This document shows, in pieces, positions 1 through 8,261 of a DNA stretch of 64,000 nt. The position numbers were made by a program, and so were the translations under genes. Origin of the DNA: Gracilimonas sp040117685 (GTDB lineage: Bacteria > Bacteroidota > Rhodothermia > Balneolales > Balneolaceae). The notes under the pieces were generated by a model. That model was not told the origin of the DNA, did no database searches, and saw only the letters and a list, made by a program, of their open reading frames with translations. How positions within the stretch are numbered: position 1 is the first letter of the stretch; every line of letters begins with the position of its first letter. Location of the stretch: assembly GCF_040117685.2 (NCBI RefSeq), contig NZ_JBEDYP020000012.1, positions 248,001 to 312,000 on the forward strand. The letters run 5' to 3'.

Positions 1-1
1 T

Positions 2-1213
2 AACCCATATCAAGAGGAAGTTACGAGCGACTTTGAAGTGCTATCCAGAAAAGAGGAGCCCAAGAATAAGCCTGACACCAAGACCATTTTAAAGCATCTT
101 GGGCTGTTCCTGCTCACTTTTTTCTTTGTGACTATGACCGGCGCCAATTTTGTAGGGTTTGAACCGGTTCTGTTTCCGTTTGCCATCCCCAACACCACCG
201 ACATGCTTAGGGGCTTGCTTTTTGCCGGTTTGCTTTTGTCTTTTCTTACCGTTCATGAGTTCGGGCACTATTTTGCAGCGGTACACCACAAGATTAAAGT
301 CACACTTCCTTACTACATTCCTCTTCCAATCGGAATAGGAACACTTGGAGCAGTAATTCGGATTAAGGAGCGAATCCGAAAAATGCACAAGCTGTTTGAT
401 ATCGGGGCTTCAGGTCCTGTAGCGGGTTTCATCGTGGCGCTGGTTGTACTGATGATTGGTTTTGCTACCCTGCCTGAACCGACTGAGTATGTTCAAAATT
501 TTTCAGGTCACGAAGAACTAAAAGAGTATGTAACCCAGAACGGGACCTATCCGGAATTTATAACGGATGAAGTGGAGGGGCAGGGTGTGCTTACCGTTGG
601 AAATACGCTGTTGTACTCCGCATTGGCATCCATTTTTGATAATGTTCCGCCCATGTGGGAGATGTATCACTTTCCTTTTCTTTTTGCAGGCTGGTTGGGG
701 CTGTTTTTTACAGCGCTGAACCTGATGCCGGTAGGCCAGCTGGATGGCGGACATATTCTGTATTCACTGATTGGATATAAAAAGCACAGGGTGGTGGCCC
801 GACTGTTTTTTACCCTGATTACTGCCATTGGCGGAGCGGAAGCTATTCCGTTGCTCCGGGAGTTTATTGCCGGTTATACAACCATGCCCTTAGCAGAATA
901 TGTGGTATGGGGCTTTATCCTTTTTGTGCTCATGAATCGCGCCTTCCGCTCAGATCGTTATTGGATATATGCGATGATGGCCGCCTCAATTATAGGGTCG
1001 GTTGTTTATGACTACACCGTTGGCGGGGTGGAAGCTGGTCAGGCGTCTTATATATGGGTTGTATGGAGCTTTTTCATGGCATTTGTGGTTGGGGTTGAGC
1101 ATCCGCCCGTAGATATTGAAGAAAAATTATCCCCGGGCCGGCGCGTGATAGGCTGGCTGAGTATGCTTATCTTTCTGCTCTGTATTAGTCCGAATCCAAT
1201 TTACATGAACTGA
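2..1213 (+). CDS. M50 site-2 protease family membrane zinc metalloprotease (5' end outside window)
   Basis: Intramembrane zinc metalloprotease of the site-2 protease family, expected to cut membrane-bound substrates such as anti-sigma factors or signal-peptide remnants. The HEFGH zinc motif lies in a hydrophobic helix (about residues 73-77 counted from the GTG at 38), and the partner motif LDGG, whose Asp is the third zinc ligand, is near residue 236. Several further hydrophobic helices follow to the C-terminus. The frame is open back to base 2 with no stop, so the GTG at 38 is probably internal and the true start lies before the window. Its stop overlaps the start of the next lipoprotein gene by one base, so the two are probably cotranscribed. 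The substrate cannot be told from the sequence. Confidence 0.88.
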   Translation, partial: NPYQEEVTSDFEVLSRKEEPKNKPDTKTILKHLGLFLLTFFFVTMTGANFVGFEPVLFPFAIPNTTDMLRGLLFAGLLLSFLTVHEFGHYFAAVHHKIKVTLPYYIPLPIGIGTLGAVIRIKERIRKMHKLFDIGASGPVAGFIVALVVLMIGFATLPEPTEYVQNFSGHEELKEYVTQNGTYPEFITDEVEGQGVLTVGNTLLYSALASIFDNVPPMWEMYHFPFLFAGWLGLFFTALNLMPVGQLDGGHILYSLIGYKKHRVVARLFFTLITAIGGAEAIPLLREFIAGYTTMPLAEYVVWGFILFVLMNRAFRSDRYWIYAMMAASIIGSVVYDYTVGGVEAGQASYIWVVWSFFMAFVVGVEHPPVDIEEKLSPGRRVIGWLSMLIFLLCISPNPIYMN

Positions 1214-1647
1214 TGAAATCAATGAGAATTTTACTTTTTGCAATCCTAACAGCAGGATTATTTACGGCCTGCAATCAATCCGAACAAAAGGCTGAACAAG
1301 AACAAACACTTGAGCAGCAGGTTAACAGCCTGGTGGAAGAGGCTAAATTTGAAGATGCCATGACCATTCTGGATGGCCGGCCAACTTCCCCGGAAGTGGT
1401 AGCCCTTAAAGAAGAGGTGCATCTGCAACACGGTATTTACCTGATCTATAATTCAGATCCGTCTCAGATGCGTGAAAATGCGAATAATGCACTGCGTGAA
1501 TTTATTGCGGTGTTGGAGATCAATCCGGAGAATGAGAAGGCCATTGCCGAAACCGACCAGATTTTAGGCATCTACCGGACATTTCCAGACCGCAGCCCGG
1601 AGCCGGAAATCATGGAAAAGCTTAAAGAATTAGGCTTCGAAATTTAA
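1213..1647 (+). CDS. small TPR-like lipoprotein, unknown function
   Basis: A 144-residue predicted lipoprotein. The first 20 residues form a signal peptide ending in a lipobox (LFTAC, Cys20). The rest is helical and acidic, and a TPR-like stretch (tandem Asn/Ala-rich helices around residues 85-115) suggests a periplasmic protein-protein interaction role. The start ATG overlaps the stop of the upstream site-2 protease (TGATG), which points to translational coupling. I do not recognise a named family. A role as a regulator or substrate adaptor for the protease is only a guess from position. Confidence 0.7.
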   Translation: MKSMRILLFAILTAGLFTACNQSEQKAEQEQTLEQQVNSLVEEAKFEDAMTILDGRPTSPEVVALKEEVHLQHGIYLIYNSDPSQMRENANNALREFIAVLEINPENEKAIAETDQILGIYRTFPDRSPEPEIMEKLKELGFEI

Positions 1648-1715
1648 AGGAAGCTGTGCCCTCCAAACCAGCGAATAATCAGTAAATAAACTCAATCACA
1701 ATAATCTGTGATCAA

Positions 1716-2189
1716 ATGAGCGATAAGAAAACAACACCGACCATAAAAAACCGAAAGGCCAGCCACGATTATCATATCGAGGAGACCTACGAAGCCGGTT
1801 TGGTTTTGAAAGGAACCGAGGTAAAGTCGCTGCGTGCGGGAAAAGCCAGTTTTGCCGATACTTTTGCGTACATACAAAGCGGAGAGGTGTTCCTGCGGGA
1901 CATGTACATTAAGCCTTACGAGCACGGCTCCTACTACAATCACAATGAAACCCGTCCGAGAAAATTATTGCTCAACAAGCGGGAAATACGAGAGCTTGAA
2001 AAAGCAACCGAACAGAAAGGCTACACCATTGTTCCGCTAAAGCTCTACTTCAAAAAAGGAAATGCCAAGGTGTTGATCGGAATAGCCAGAGGTAAAAAGC
2101 AGTACGACAAGAGAGATTCCATCAAAGAAAAGGATGTGAAGCGCCAGATTGAGCGCAATGTGAAGGGAAACTACAAGATTAATATGTAG
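1716..2189 (+). CDS. smpB: SsrA-binding protein SmpB
   Basis: Binds tmRNA and delivers it to stalled ribosomes for trans-translation. At 157 residues it has the family's usual length. The N-terminal half shows the conserved pattern beginning with KNRKASHDY, then GLVLKGTEVKSLR, which forms the OB-fold that binds the tmRNA elbow. The C-terminus is the basic tail (ERNVKGNYKINM) that enters the decoding centre. The stop codon directly abuts the stop of the convergent gene on the other strand, leaving no intergenic space. No tmRNA gene is visible in the window. Confidence 0.95.
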   Translation: MSDKKTTPTIKNRKASHDYHIEETYEAGLVLKGTEVKSLRAGKASFADTFAYIQSGEVFLRDMYIKPYEHGSYYNHNETRPRKLLLNKREIRELEKATEQKGYTIVPLKLYFKKGNAKVLIGIARGKKQYDKRDSIKEKDVKRQIERNVKGNYKINM

Positions 2190-2507
2190 TTATTTCTTGT
2201 GATGAGGTTTTTTGATGTTCAGGTAAAGAACAGAGAGAAGTATAATGCCAATCGAGGTGTATTTAAAGAAAGTTCCCCCGTATGAATCTGGCCAATCCAG
2301 TATTCTGATAATCAGAAAGAACAACATATTTCCAATACCTAAGCCGAATAGAATAGCCTGAACAAAAGAGACTAAAACTTTTTCATTAATACTCTTTTTT
2401 TCGGAATTAGAAAGATTATTATATCCCGCAATCAAGCTCGGAAAAACCTTTACCAATACACCAATTAGGATAAAAAATATACCAGCTATTAGGTTTAGGT
2501 GATTCAT
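2190..2507 (-). CDS. small three-helix membrane protein (DUF3784-like)
   Basis: A 105-residue integral membrane protein with three predicted transmembrane segments (about residues 5-28, 46-69 and 82-97). The N-terminal pattern with GVLVKVFPSLIAGYN followed by a charged loop containing SEKKSINE resembles the DUF3784 family of small membrane proteins, whose function is not known. It sits tail-to-tail against smpB and upstream of nothing else on its strand before the RNase P terminator. Assignment to DUF3784 is from memory of the motif and is moderate only. Confidence 0.6.
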   Translation of the reverse strand: MNHLNLIAGIFFILIGVLVKVFPSLIAGYNNLSNSEKKSINEKVLVSFVQAILFGLGIGNMLFFLIIRILDWPDSYGGTFFKYTSIGIILLSVLYLNIKKPHHKK

Positions 2508-2539
2508 AACTTAAGCTAACGTATGTGATTATATAAAAC

Positions 2540-2571
2540 AAAACCCCACTCTCGGATAAGAGCGGGGTTTT
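2540..2571 (-). terminator. rho-independent terminator downstream of rnpB
   Basis: Inverted repeat AAAACCCC...GGGGTTTT with a CTCT/AGAG inner stem, flanked by A and T runs, so it could work in both directions. It lies just past the 3' end of the RNase P RNA on the minus strand and upstream of the 105-residue membrane protein gene, so ending rnpB transcription is its likely job. Confidence 0.75.
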
Positions 2572-2581
2572 CATGTAAAGT

Positions 2582-3034
2582 CAACAGGAAAGCCTGTAAG
2601 CCGGATTCTGTCGGGGGTAATCATTTATCTGGCGCATTCCACCCGATGGCGTCACGACAAGCGGCATATACCATCTACATGAACTTGCACCCCGCGAGGT
2701 TTACACTGCTCCCGACCTTGCGGTACGGGACGGTGAGCTCTTACCTCACCTTTTCACCCTTACTCCAACGCGGAGCGTTGAAAACTCCAAGCACCAAAAA
2801 TCAAATTCCAATGTTTAATTTACTATTTGGTTATTGGAATTTGTGGCTTGGAATTTCTCAGCGTTCCGCGCTGAAGCGGTTTGTTTTCTGTTGCACTGTC
2901 TGTCATCCCGCCATTCCTGACGAGAAGCCTCCCCTTCGCCGGCTGAACCGAATCGGGGAGCGCGGTACTTGTTGGTGTCCGGACTTTCCTCCCGGCACAT
3001 AATTGTGCCAAGCGATTACCCGGCTTTCCTGTCG
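2582..3034 (-). ncRNA. rnpB: RNase P RNA, type A, with enlarged P12
   Basis: Catalytic RNA of RNase P, which matures tRNA 5' ends. Read on the minus strand, the 5' part carries the signature GAGGAAAGTCCGGAC and the 3' part carries GACAGAATCCGGCTTACAGG. The two ends pair as helix P1 (CAGGAAAGCC with GGCTTTCCTG, 10 bp). The P10/11 and P12-P14 neighbourhoods are recognisable from ACAGAAA and GGTAAGGGTGAAAAGGTG. The P12 helix is long, and its tip (about 2787-2851) holds an A+T-rich nested palindrome not found in the core consensus. The short open frames across this region are shadows of the RNA. Confidence 0.93.
2787..2851. repeat. A+T-rich palindrome inserted at the tip of RNase P helix P12
   Basis: Nested inverted repeat: CCAAGC (2787-2792) pairs with GCTTGG (2846-2851), and inside it CAAATTCCAAT (2802-2812) pairs with ATTGGAATTTG (2833-2843), with an A+T-rich 20-base loop. 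Its base composition differs from the surrounding GC-rich RNase P helices. It looks like a small palindromic intergenic repeat that landed in a tolerant loop. Whether other copies exist elsewhere in the genome cannot be seen here. Confidence 0.6.
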
Positions 3035-3135
3035 TAAAAAGATAAGAGTTTTGTTTGTATGAAATAGGGTATTTGTTATCTCGCGGCGAAATCAGAATCA
3101 TGCCTTCGCAGGAATGACTCAGGGATTTGGCAAAT

Positions 3136-3166
3136 AAAAAAGGGAAGTGCTCGACTTCCCTTTTTT
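3136..3166 (-). terminator. terminator after the CdsZ-like gene
   Basis: Hairpin with GGGAAGT...ACTTCCC arms flanked by A6 and T6, about 35 bases beyond the stop of the minus-strand coiled-coil gene. The symmetric A/T flanks would also allow termination from the other side. Confidence 0.8.
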
Positions 3167-3200
3167 CATAAACAATGTGCTGATCCGAAAATGGTTCTTA

Positions 3201-3935
3201 TCAGATAGATAATTCTTCCTTAGCGTTGTCAAAGAAAGACTGATCTACTACAATACGCCCGCTGTTCTCATCAATGATGATTTTATTCTTTCTGCGAACT
3301 TCGACCTGCGTTTGCGGCGGGAGCGCCATTCCAAGGGCGGCCCCGCGATCCATGGCAACAACAGCCATGCCGTTGTTCAGCCCGTCGCGTAAGCGATTGT
3401 AGCTGCGCATGTATCGATCGTCAATTTCTTTTTCAACTTCTTCACGTTTTTTGAGAAGTTGTTTCTCTTCCTCTTCTGTAGACTTGACTACATCATCAAG
3501 GCTTTCGCTTTTTTCGTCGTACAGCTTTTGAGCGGCCTCAAGTTCTTCTTTGGCGGTTTCAATTTCCGGGCCAATTTCTTCCTTGCGCTTCTCGATTTCT
3601 TTAAGTCGGGATTCCGCATTTTCGATCACCTGCTTCTGAGCTTCGATCTCCTTGGTCAGAGCATCGTATTCGCGGTTATTGCGCACGCTCATCTGCTGAT
3701 CTTCGTACTTTTGAATCTTTTCTTCAGAGCTTTGCAGGTCAAGCTTAAGATTATCGAACTCGACCGTGAGGTTCTGGTCTTCCTCTTCGAGGTTATTGAG
3801 CTTTGCTTCCTTTCGCGCAATGTCCGTCTCCAGATCCAGCACTTCTTCCGGAAGGTCGCCCCGAAGCTGTTTCAGCTCGTCTATGCGACTGTCAATGTAT
3901 TGGAGGTTGGCTAATTTTTGTAATACTTCGTTCAT
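3201..3935 (-). CDS. CdsZ-like coiled-coil protein with a cysteine-less zinc-ribbon remnant
   Basis: Resembles the C4-type zinc-ribbon/coiled-coil family (DUF164, CdsZ). Residues 1 to about 175 form long amphipathic coiled coils rich in E, K and L; the C-terminal 45 residues follow the ribbon layout of the family (MALPPQTQVEVRR ... SGRIVVD). The positions that normally hold the two CxxC pairs carry no cysteine at all, so zinc binding is not expected. A longer frame begins at 3986 but would run 41 bases into the neighbouring Nif3-like gene; the ATG at 3935 (MNEVLQKL) leaves an 11-base gap and matches the family start. It is probably cotranscribed with the Nif3-like gene, an association that is common in bacteria. 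Confidence 0.8.
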   Translation of the reverse strand: MNEVLQKLANLQYIDSRIDELKQLRGDLPEEVLDLETDIARKEAKLNNLEEEDQNLTVEFDNLKLDLQSSEEKIQKYEDQQMSVRNNREYDALTKEIEAQKQVIENAESRLKEIEKRKEEIGPEIETAKEELEAAQKLYDEKSESLDDVVKSTEEEEKQLLKKREEVEKEIDDRYMRSYNRLRDGLNNGMAVVAMDRGAALGMALPPQTQVEVRRKNKIIIDENSGRIVVDQSFFDNAKEELSI

Positions 3936-3945
3936 GGAGTGAGTT

Positions 3946-5007
3946 TCAGCTTGGTTGAATAGTTTTCGGTTCAGGTTCCGATACATATACCTGCATCGGG
4001 TTCGTTACGGTTCGGGTTACAGAAACAGTAAGTTCTTCAAAGGCTTCGGCTAGCTCGTTTTTCAGGGCTTCGGCAACAGGGAATTCACTTTCATAATGGC
4101 CGACATCCAGCAACAGGAAATTATCGGCTTCAGTGAAATAATCGTGATATTTGATATCGGCGGTTACAAGAGCCTGGGCACCGGCTGCAAGGGCTTTGTT
4201 TTTCAAAAATACGCCGGCGCCGCCACAAACGGCTACGCTTTTAATTCGGTCAACATCACCGGAATATCGTATAGCCTTTACATTCAAGGCTTTCGATACC
4301 AGGTGCAAAAATTCGTTTTTGCCGATTCCCTCTTCGGGATATTCCCCTAAAACACCCATTCCAAAATTCTGAGAGGTTGATGCAAGATCAACAACCTGGA
4401 AACTTCCCTCTTTCAGCATACCTTCTTTGTTCAGGGCTTTTTTCAGAACAGATACGTTGTGCTGGTCAATGATGGCTTCAAAACATTTCAGTCCGTCTTC
4501 GCGGCTGTTCACGTCAAAATGGTGGGCTTCCTCTGCCGAGTGATAATTCAATAACTTAAGTACGGCATCACTGTCTTTGTGAGACGTGATAAGGCGGATT
4601 TTTCGGCTTATGGAATAATTCTTATCAAGAAACTTGAGGTTGTCGAGCCCCAGCATATTGGCCAGTACAAAAGATACGCCATCAAGGGCTGCGTCTAAAT
4701 TAGTATGGGCTACAAGTAATCCAATATCGTTTTTGATGAGCTTGTAGATAATGCGCCCTTGCTCATTGGTAGGGTTAATGCTTCCAATCTTGCTAAAAAT
4801 AAGCGGGTGATGAGCTACAATAAGTTCACATCCGGTTTCGATGGCTTCTGCAACAACACTGTCGGTTACATCAAGGCAGGTTAGAATGGAAGTTACCTGC
4901 GCATTTGGATCTCCTACGAGTAATCCGACGTTATCATAATCCATTTTTACTTTGGGAGGAGCCCACTGATTGAGGAAAGTAGATATTTGCCGGATTCGGG
5001 TTGACAT
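3946..5007 (-). CDS. Nif3-like dinuclear metal centre protein (YqfO/YbgI family)
   Basis: Member of the NIF3 family, hexameric proteins with a dinuclear metal site; some members act as GTP cyclohydrolase I type 2, but the general role is unsettled. Visible metal-site motifs are AHHPLIFSK, LLVAHTNLDAA and, near the C-terminus, DVGHYESEF. At 353 residues it is the long form, with a middle insert (about residues 130-240) matching the PII-like domain of YqfO. It is followed 11 bases later by the CdsZ-like gene on the same strand. Upstream lies a 205-base divergent promoter region shared with the YggS-like gene. Confidence 0.9.
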   Translation of the reverse strand: MSTRIRQISTFLNQWAPPKVKMDYDNVGLLVGDPNAQVTSILTCLDVTDSVVAEAIETGCELIVAHHPLIFSKIGSINPTNEQGRIIYKLIKNDIGLLVAHTNLDAALDGVSFVLANMLGLDNLKFLDKNYSISRKIRLITSHKDSDAVLKLLNYHSAEEAHHFDVNSREDGLKCFEAIIDQHNVSVLKKALNKEGMLKEGSFQVVDLASTSQNFGMGVLGEYPEEGIGKNEFLHLVSKALNVKAIRYSGDVDRIKSVAVCGGAGVFLKNKALAAGAQALVTADIKYHDYFTEADNFLLLDVGHYESEFPVAEALKNELAEAFEELTVSVTRTVTNPMQVYVSEPEPKTIQPS

Positions 5008-5212
5008 GCTATCTATCTCCTTGCACTTTGAAACCCGACGACCTTCTGGACGGATGATGTATGAAAAGTATGAATTTGAATACGTTCAATAAATCAGTAA
5101 CCATTAATTACGATAACCTTAGAGCTTCCAAAAATAAGGCTTATTGATGAATGATAAAAGCTTATCTTATGGTTAATTACACTGAAGAGCTAAAAAAAGA
5201 CCATTTTTTGTA

Positions 5213-5917
5213 ATGAGTGAACAGGATATCGCCCAAAACCTTAAATCAATTCAACAAAAAATTGAAAAGGCTGCGAAGGATTCCGGAAGGGATCCCAAAG
5301 AAATCACCCTTGTTGCCGTCAGTAAAACCAAGCCTTCAGAAGACATTTTAGAAGCCATTACCGCCGGCCATTTGCAGTTCGGGGAAAACCGAATGAAAGA
5401 GCTGGAGGATAAGATGGCTGAAATCGAGCTTCCGGATGTAGTTTGGCATTTCATCGGAAACATTCAGACCAATAAAATCAAATATATTGCAGACCGGGTA
5501 AACTGGATTCATTCTGTTGAGAAGGCAAAGTATTTGAAAGAAATTGAGAAAAGAGCCGGAAAAGCCAACAGGGTGGTCAACGCCCTAATTCAGGTAAACA
5601 TCAGCGGGGAGAATCAAAAAGGTGGATGCGAACCCGGGGACTTAGCAAAAATACTAGAATCGGCTCAGGATTATGATCATGTAAAAATACAGGGTCTGAT
5701 GGGGATGGCAACTTTTGTTGACGATCCTGAAGATGTTCGTTCTGAGTTTAAGCTGTTAAAAGAATTGTTCGATTCTCACCAGAAGTACAACAAGGGAAGC
5801 GTGAATCTGAAGCATCTATCCATGGGGATGACAAACGATATGGAGGTGGCCATTCAGGAAGGGGCAACCATGGTTAGGATAGGCAGCGCGATCTTTGGAG
5901 AACGTAACTATAATTAG
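5213..5917 (+). CDS. YggS family pyridoxal-phosphate homeostasis protein
   Basis: PLP-binding protein of the COG0325/YggS family, which keeps free pyridoxal phosphate in balance and has no known enzymatic reaction. At 234 residues it has the normal length for a single TIM-barrel domain. The PLP lysine is in LVAVSKTKP (Lys38). Other family marks are FGENRMKE, WHFIGNIQTNK, HSVEK and, at the C-terminus, LSMGMTNDMEVAIQEGATMVRIGSAIFG, which binds the phosphate. It is transcribed away from the Nif3-like gene. A perfect promoter for the next gene sits immediately after its stop. Confidence 0.94.
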   Translation: MSEQDIAQNLKSIQQKIEKAAKDSGRDPKEITLVAVSKTKPSEDILEAITAGHLQFGENRMKELEDKMAEIELPDVVWHFIGNIQTNKIKYIADRVNWIHSVEKAKYLKEIEKRAGKANRVVNALIQVNISGENQKGGCEPGDLAKILESAQDYDHVKIQGLMGMATFVDDPEDVRSEFKLLKELFDSHQKYNKGSVNLKHLSMGMTNDMEVAIQEGATMVRIGSAIFGERNYN

Positions 5918-5918
5918 C

Positions 5919-5948
5919 TTGATGCGTAGTGATTTTCACCTATATTTG
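5919..5948 (+). promoter_or_regulatory. Bacteroidota-type promoter (TTG-N19-TATATTTG)
   Basis: TTG at 5919-5921, a 19-base spacer, then TATATTTG at 5941-5948. This exactly matches the Bacteroidota -33/-7 consensus (TTG-N19-TAnnTTTG). The transcript would start near 5955, 24 bases upstream of the ATG of the small membrane protein. It is the cleanest promoter I found and supports the taxonomic reading. Confidence 0.65.
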
Positions 5949-5978
5949 AACTATTACTAACTAAACTTTGAGGGCATT

Positions 5979-6290
5979 ATGTTATTTGGACTACCGTGGT
6001 ACGCATTAATTCCTATGATCGCAATAATTGGCGGGCTGGTTTATGCATACAAAGAGAAAGAACTGGAAATGGAAGAAAAGCGGATGGGCAGTTCACGCGA
6101 GCTGAATGAAATGAGAAAAATCATTCATAACCTGAAATCCAGAGTTGAAAACCTGGAAGCCATTGTGACTGAGGAAGAAAGAAAGTCGTCTGGAGAGCCG
6201 GTAAACTCGTTAAGCGACATTGAGATTGATGATGAAGTTGAAGGTCAAAATTCCGATAATACCGGTTCAAAACGGAAAACAAGAGCTTAA
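5979..6290 (+). CDS. small membrane-anchored coiled-coil protein (PspB-like layout)
   Basis: A 103-residue protein with one N-terminal transmembrane helix (about residues 5-23), then a coiled coil (residues 25-65) and an acidic tail. The layout recalls phage-shock PspB or YiaA-type small envelope-stress proteins, but the similarity is one of architecture only. It begins a run of three genes (with the next small protein and the DivIVA-domain protein), 8 to 14 bases from the following start. The next gene has the same helix-coil-acidic-tail plan, so the two may be diverged duplicates. Confidence 0.65.
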   Translation: MLFGLPWYALIPMIAIIGGLVYAYKEKELEMEEKRMGSSRELNEMRKIIHNLKSRVENLEAIVTEEERKSSGEPVNSLSDIEIDDEVEGQNSDNTGSKRKTRA

Positions 6291-6304
6291 TAAATGGAGT
6301 GATT

Positions 6305-6664
6305 ATGCCTGAAGAAATTATGATTTTATCATTGGTGGCTATTGTTTTTGGCACAAGCCTGACCGCCTTGATTTTGACGGGAATCTACAAGCTGATAATG
6401 GCTAAAATTAACCAGGGAAATAAGGATGGTTCAGGAGATATAAATCCTCAGTTTTTTAAGGCATTGGGAGAGTTTAAAAAAAACACGGAACGCCGAATAG
6501 CCAACCTTGAAGAAGTGGTTTCGGATATTGAAGAGGAACGATACCTGGTGGATGACAATGAAAAGTCGATGCCGGAAATTGAAATAGAGGAAGAGGAAGT
6601 GCGTTCATCATCAAAAAAAGAAAAAGACGATGACGGAAATCTGCGGAACATGTTAAATGAATAA
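6305..6664 (+). CDS. small membrane-anchored acidic protein, unknown
   Basis: About 119 residues: one N-terminal transmembrane helix (about residues 3-28), a short predicted coiled coil around EFKKNTERRIANLEEVV, and a very acidic tail rich in E and D. A GTG at 6299 could extend it by two residues; the ATG at 6305 has a GGAG five bases upstream and is preferred. It follows the similar small protein at 5979 and precedes the DivIVA-domain gene, which suggests a joint envelope or division-site function, but no family name is recognised. Confidence 0.62.
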   Translation: MPEEIMILSLVAIVFGTSLTALILTGIYKLIMAKINQGNKDGSGDINPQFFKALGEFKKNTERRIANLEEVVSDIEEERYLVDDNEKSMPEIEIEEEEVRSSSKKEKDDDGNLRNMLNE

Positions 6665-6709
6665 ATAGTATTTTTATTAAGCTTTAAGGTCCACGAAAAA
6701 CATTTGGTT

Positions 6710-7366
6710 ATGAAACTCACTCCTCTTGAAATAAAACAACAAACTTTTGAAAAAGGGCTTCGCGGGTACGATACAGCTGATGTACAGGCTTTTCTTACAC
6801 TGGTATCGAATGAATTTGAACACCTGATTAACAAAAACAAAGAGCTTGAACAACAAATCGACAAGCTTACGGAAAGGGTGAAGCATTACGAGCGTGTGGA
6901 AGATGCTCTTCACGAAACCTTGCAAACCGCCAAAGAGTCGATGGAGCAAAAGGTGTCAGGTGCCAAGCAGGAAGCGAAGAACACCCTGGAAAAAGCCGAG
7001 ATGGAAGCTGATGCCATCATCAAAGAGGCCAACCACAACCGCCAGCAAATTCGCCAAAGTATATTAAGGCTGCTGGATCGTCGCGAAGAAATTATCAATG
7101 GTATAACCTCTTATCTCGAAAACGCTAAGAAGTCGGTGGAACAGTTCAGTAAAGATGAAATGGAAGTGTTTCAGCTGCCCAAAGAAGAGCGGTTAGAAGA
7201 ATCACTGGAAAACCCAACCCGGCCCACCAAGTTTATGCTTGATGAAGAAAATGAATCAAACAGCTTGGATGCTGCCCAAAACGGGGGCGAAGATGAGGAC
7301 GAAGAAGATCACGCATTCCCTCCCGGCAGCGACCGGCTGGACGATATTCTTGATGAAATAGATTAG
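6710..7366 (+). CDS. DivIVA-domain protein
   Basis: The N-terminal 60 residues match the DivIVA lipid-binding/coiled-coil domain: KLTPLEIKQQTFEKGLRGYDTADVQAFL. The centre is a long coiled coil (residues 50-150) and the C-terminal 60 residues are acidic and probably disordered. DivIVA proteins sense negative membrane curvature and organise poles and septa; in this phylum the exact role is unknown. A TTG six bases upstream gives a two-residue longer reading, but ATG at 6710 matches the family start. It closes the small membrane-protein cluster. Confidence 0.85.
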   Translation: MKLTPLEIKQQTFEKGLRGYDTADVQAFLTLVSNEFEHLINKNKELEQQIDKLTERVKHYERVEDALHETLQTAKESMEQKVSGAKQEAKNTLEKAEMEADAIIKEANHNRQQIRQSILRLLDRREEIINGITSYLENAKKSVEQFSKDEMEVFQLPKEERLEESLENPTRPTKFMLDEENESNSLDAAQNGGEDEDEEDHAFPPGSDRLDDILDEID

Positions 7367-7375
7367 TGGTTGTCG

Positions 7376-7383
7376 TATTTTTG
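7376..7383 (+). promoter_or_regulatory. candidate -7 element (TATTTTTG) of the nucleoside phosphorylase gene
   Basis: TATTTTTG fits TAnnTTTG and lies 41 bases before the ATG of the phosphorylase. No TTG occurs at the expected 19-base spacing, so only half of the consensus is present. Confidence 0.35.
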
Positions 7384-7424
7384 CACTTCTGTATTTAATC
7401 AACAGCACCTTCTAATTACACTTT

Positions 7425-8261
7425 ATGAAATACGATACGGTTGAGGAATTTCGCAAGAAAAGAGACGAAGCAGTACAGTTTATCAAGGGAGAAACAGAAT
7501 TCCAGCCGGAGTATTTACTCATTTTGGGAACCGGCTTGGGCCAACTTGCCGATGAAATAGATGCCGAGCATGTAATCAGTTATGCAGATATCCCCCACTA
7601 TCCCGTTTCTACTGTAGAAAGCCATGCCGGTAAGCTGATCTTTGGACGCCTGGGTGGAAAAGATGTGGTAGCTATGCAGGGGCGTTTTCACTACTACGAG
7701 GGATATACCATGCAGCAGATCGCTTTTCCTGTACGGGTAGCTAAAGCTCTCGGCGCACAATCACTATTTGTTAGCAATGCCTGCGGCGGACTGAATCCTA
7801 ATTTCAGCCGCGGAGATATCATGCTGATAAATGACCATATCAACTTTTTGGGTGACAACCCATTGATTGGGCCTAATGATGACGAACTTGGTCCGCGATT
7901 CCCGGATATGAGCGAGCCTTACACCGAACGCCTACTTGAACTGGCAGAAAATGTGGCTCTTGAAAACTCTATAAAGATGCACCAGGGAGTGTACCTTGCG
8001 GTAACCGGGCCTATGCTGGAGACGAAAGCCGAATACCGGTATATGCGTCAGCTTGGTGCTGATGTGGTAGGGATGAGTACAGTGCCCGAAGTAATCTCAG
8101 CTATTCATATGGGAATGGATGTGCTTGGTATTTCAGTAATTACTGATGAGTGTTTTCCTGATGCCTTAGAGCCTGTGGATATTGAAGATGTGCTTGCTGC
8201 AGCAGCCATGGCTGAGCCTAAAATGACCCAGGTAATTATTAATGTTTTGGAGCGGTTATAA
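7425..8261 (+). CDS. purine nucleoside phosphorylase (trimeric, class I)
   Basis: Cleaves inosine and guanosine (and deoxy forms) with phosphate to base plus ribose-1-phosphate in purine salvage. At 278 residues it matches the trimeric PNP family. Visible signatures are the phosphate loop (LILGTGLGQLADEI), SHAGKLIFGRLGGKDVVAMQGRFHYYEGY, SNACGGLNP, and the base-site segment GADVVGMSTVPEVI. It stands alone between the DivIVA-domain gene and an acidic protein gene. Two DnaA-box-like sequences follow its stop. Confidence 0.92.
   Translation: MKYDTVEEFRKKRDEAVQFIKGETEFQPEYLLILGTGLGQLADEIDAEHVISYADIPHYPVSTVESHAGKLIFGRLGGKDVVAMQGRFHYYEGYTMQQIAFPVRVAKALGAQSLFVSNACGGLNPNFSRGDIMLINDHINFLGDNPLIGPNDDELGPRFPDMSEPYTERLLELAENVALENSIKMHQGVYLAVTGPMLETKAEYRYMRQLGADVVGMSTVPEVISAIHMGMDVLGISVITDECFPDALEPVDIEDVLAAAAMAEPKMTQVIINVLERL

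Noticed and set aside
2646..3101. Three open frames on both strands, 61-118 residues
   Set aside because: They lie wholly or largely within the RNase P RNA gene, whose signatures and P1 pairing are clear; their protein sequences have no support.
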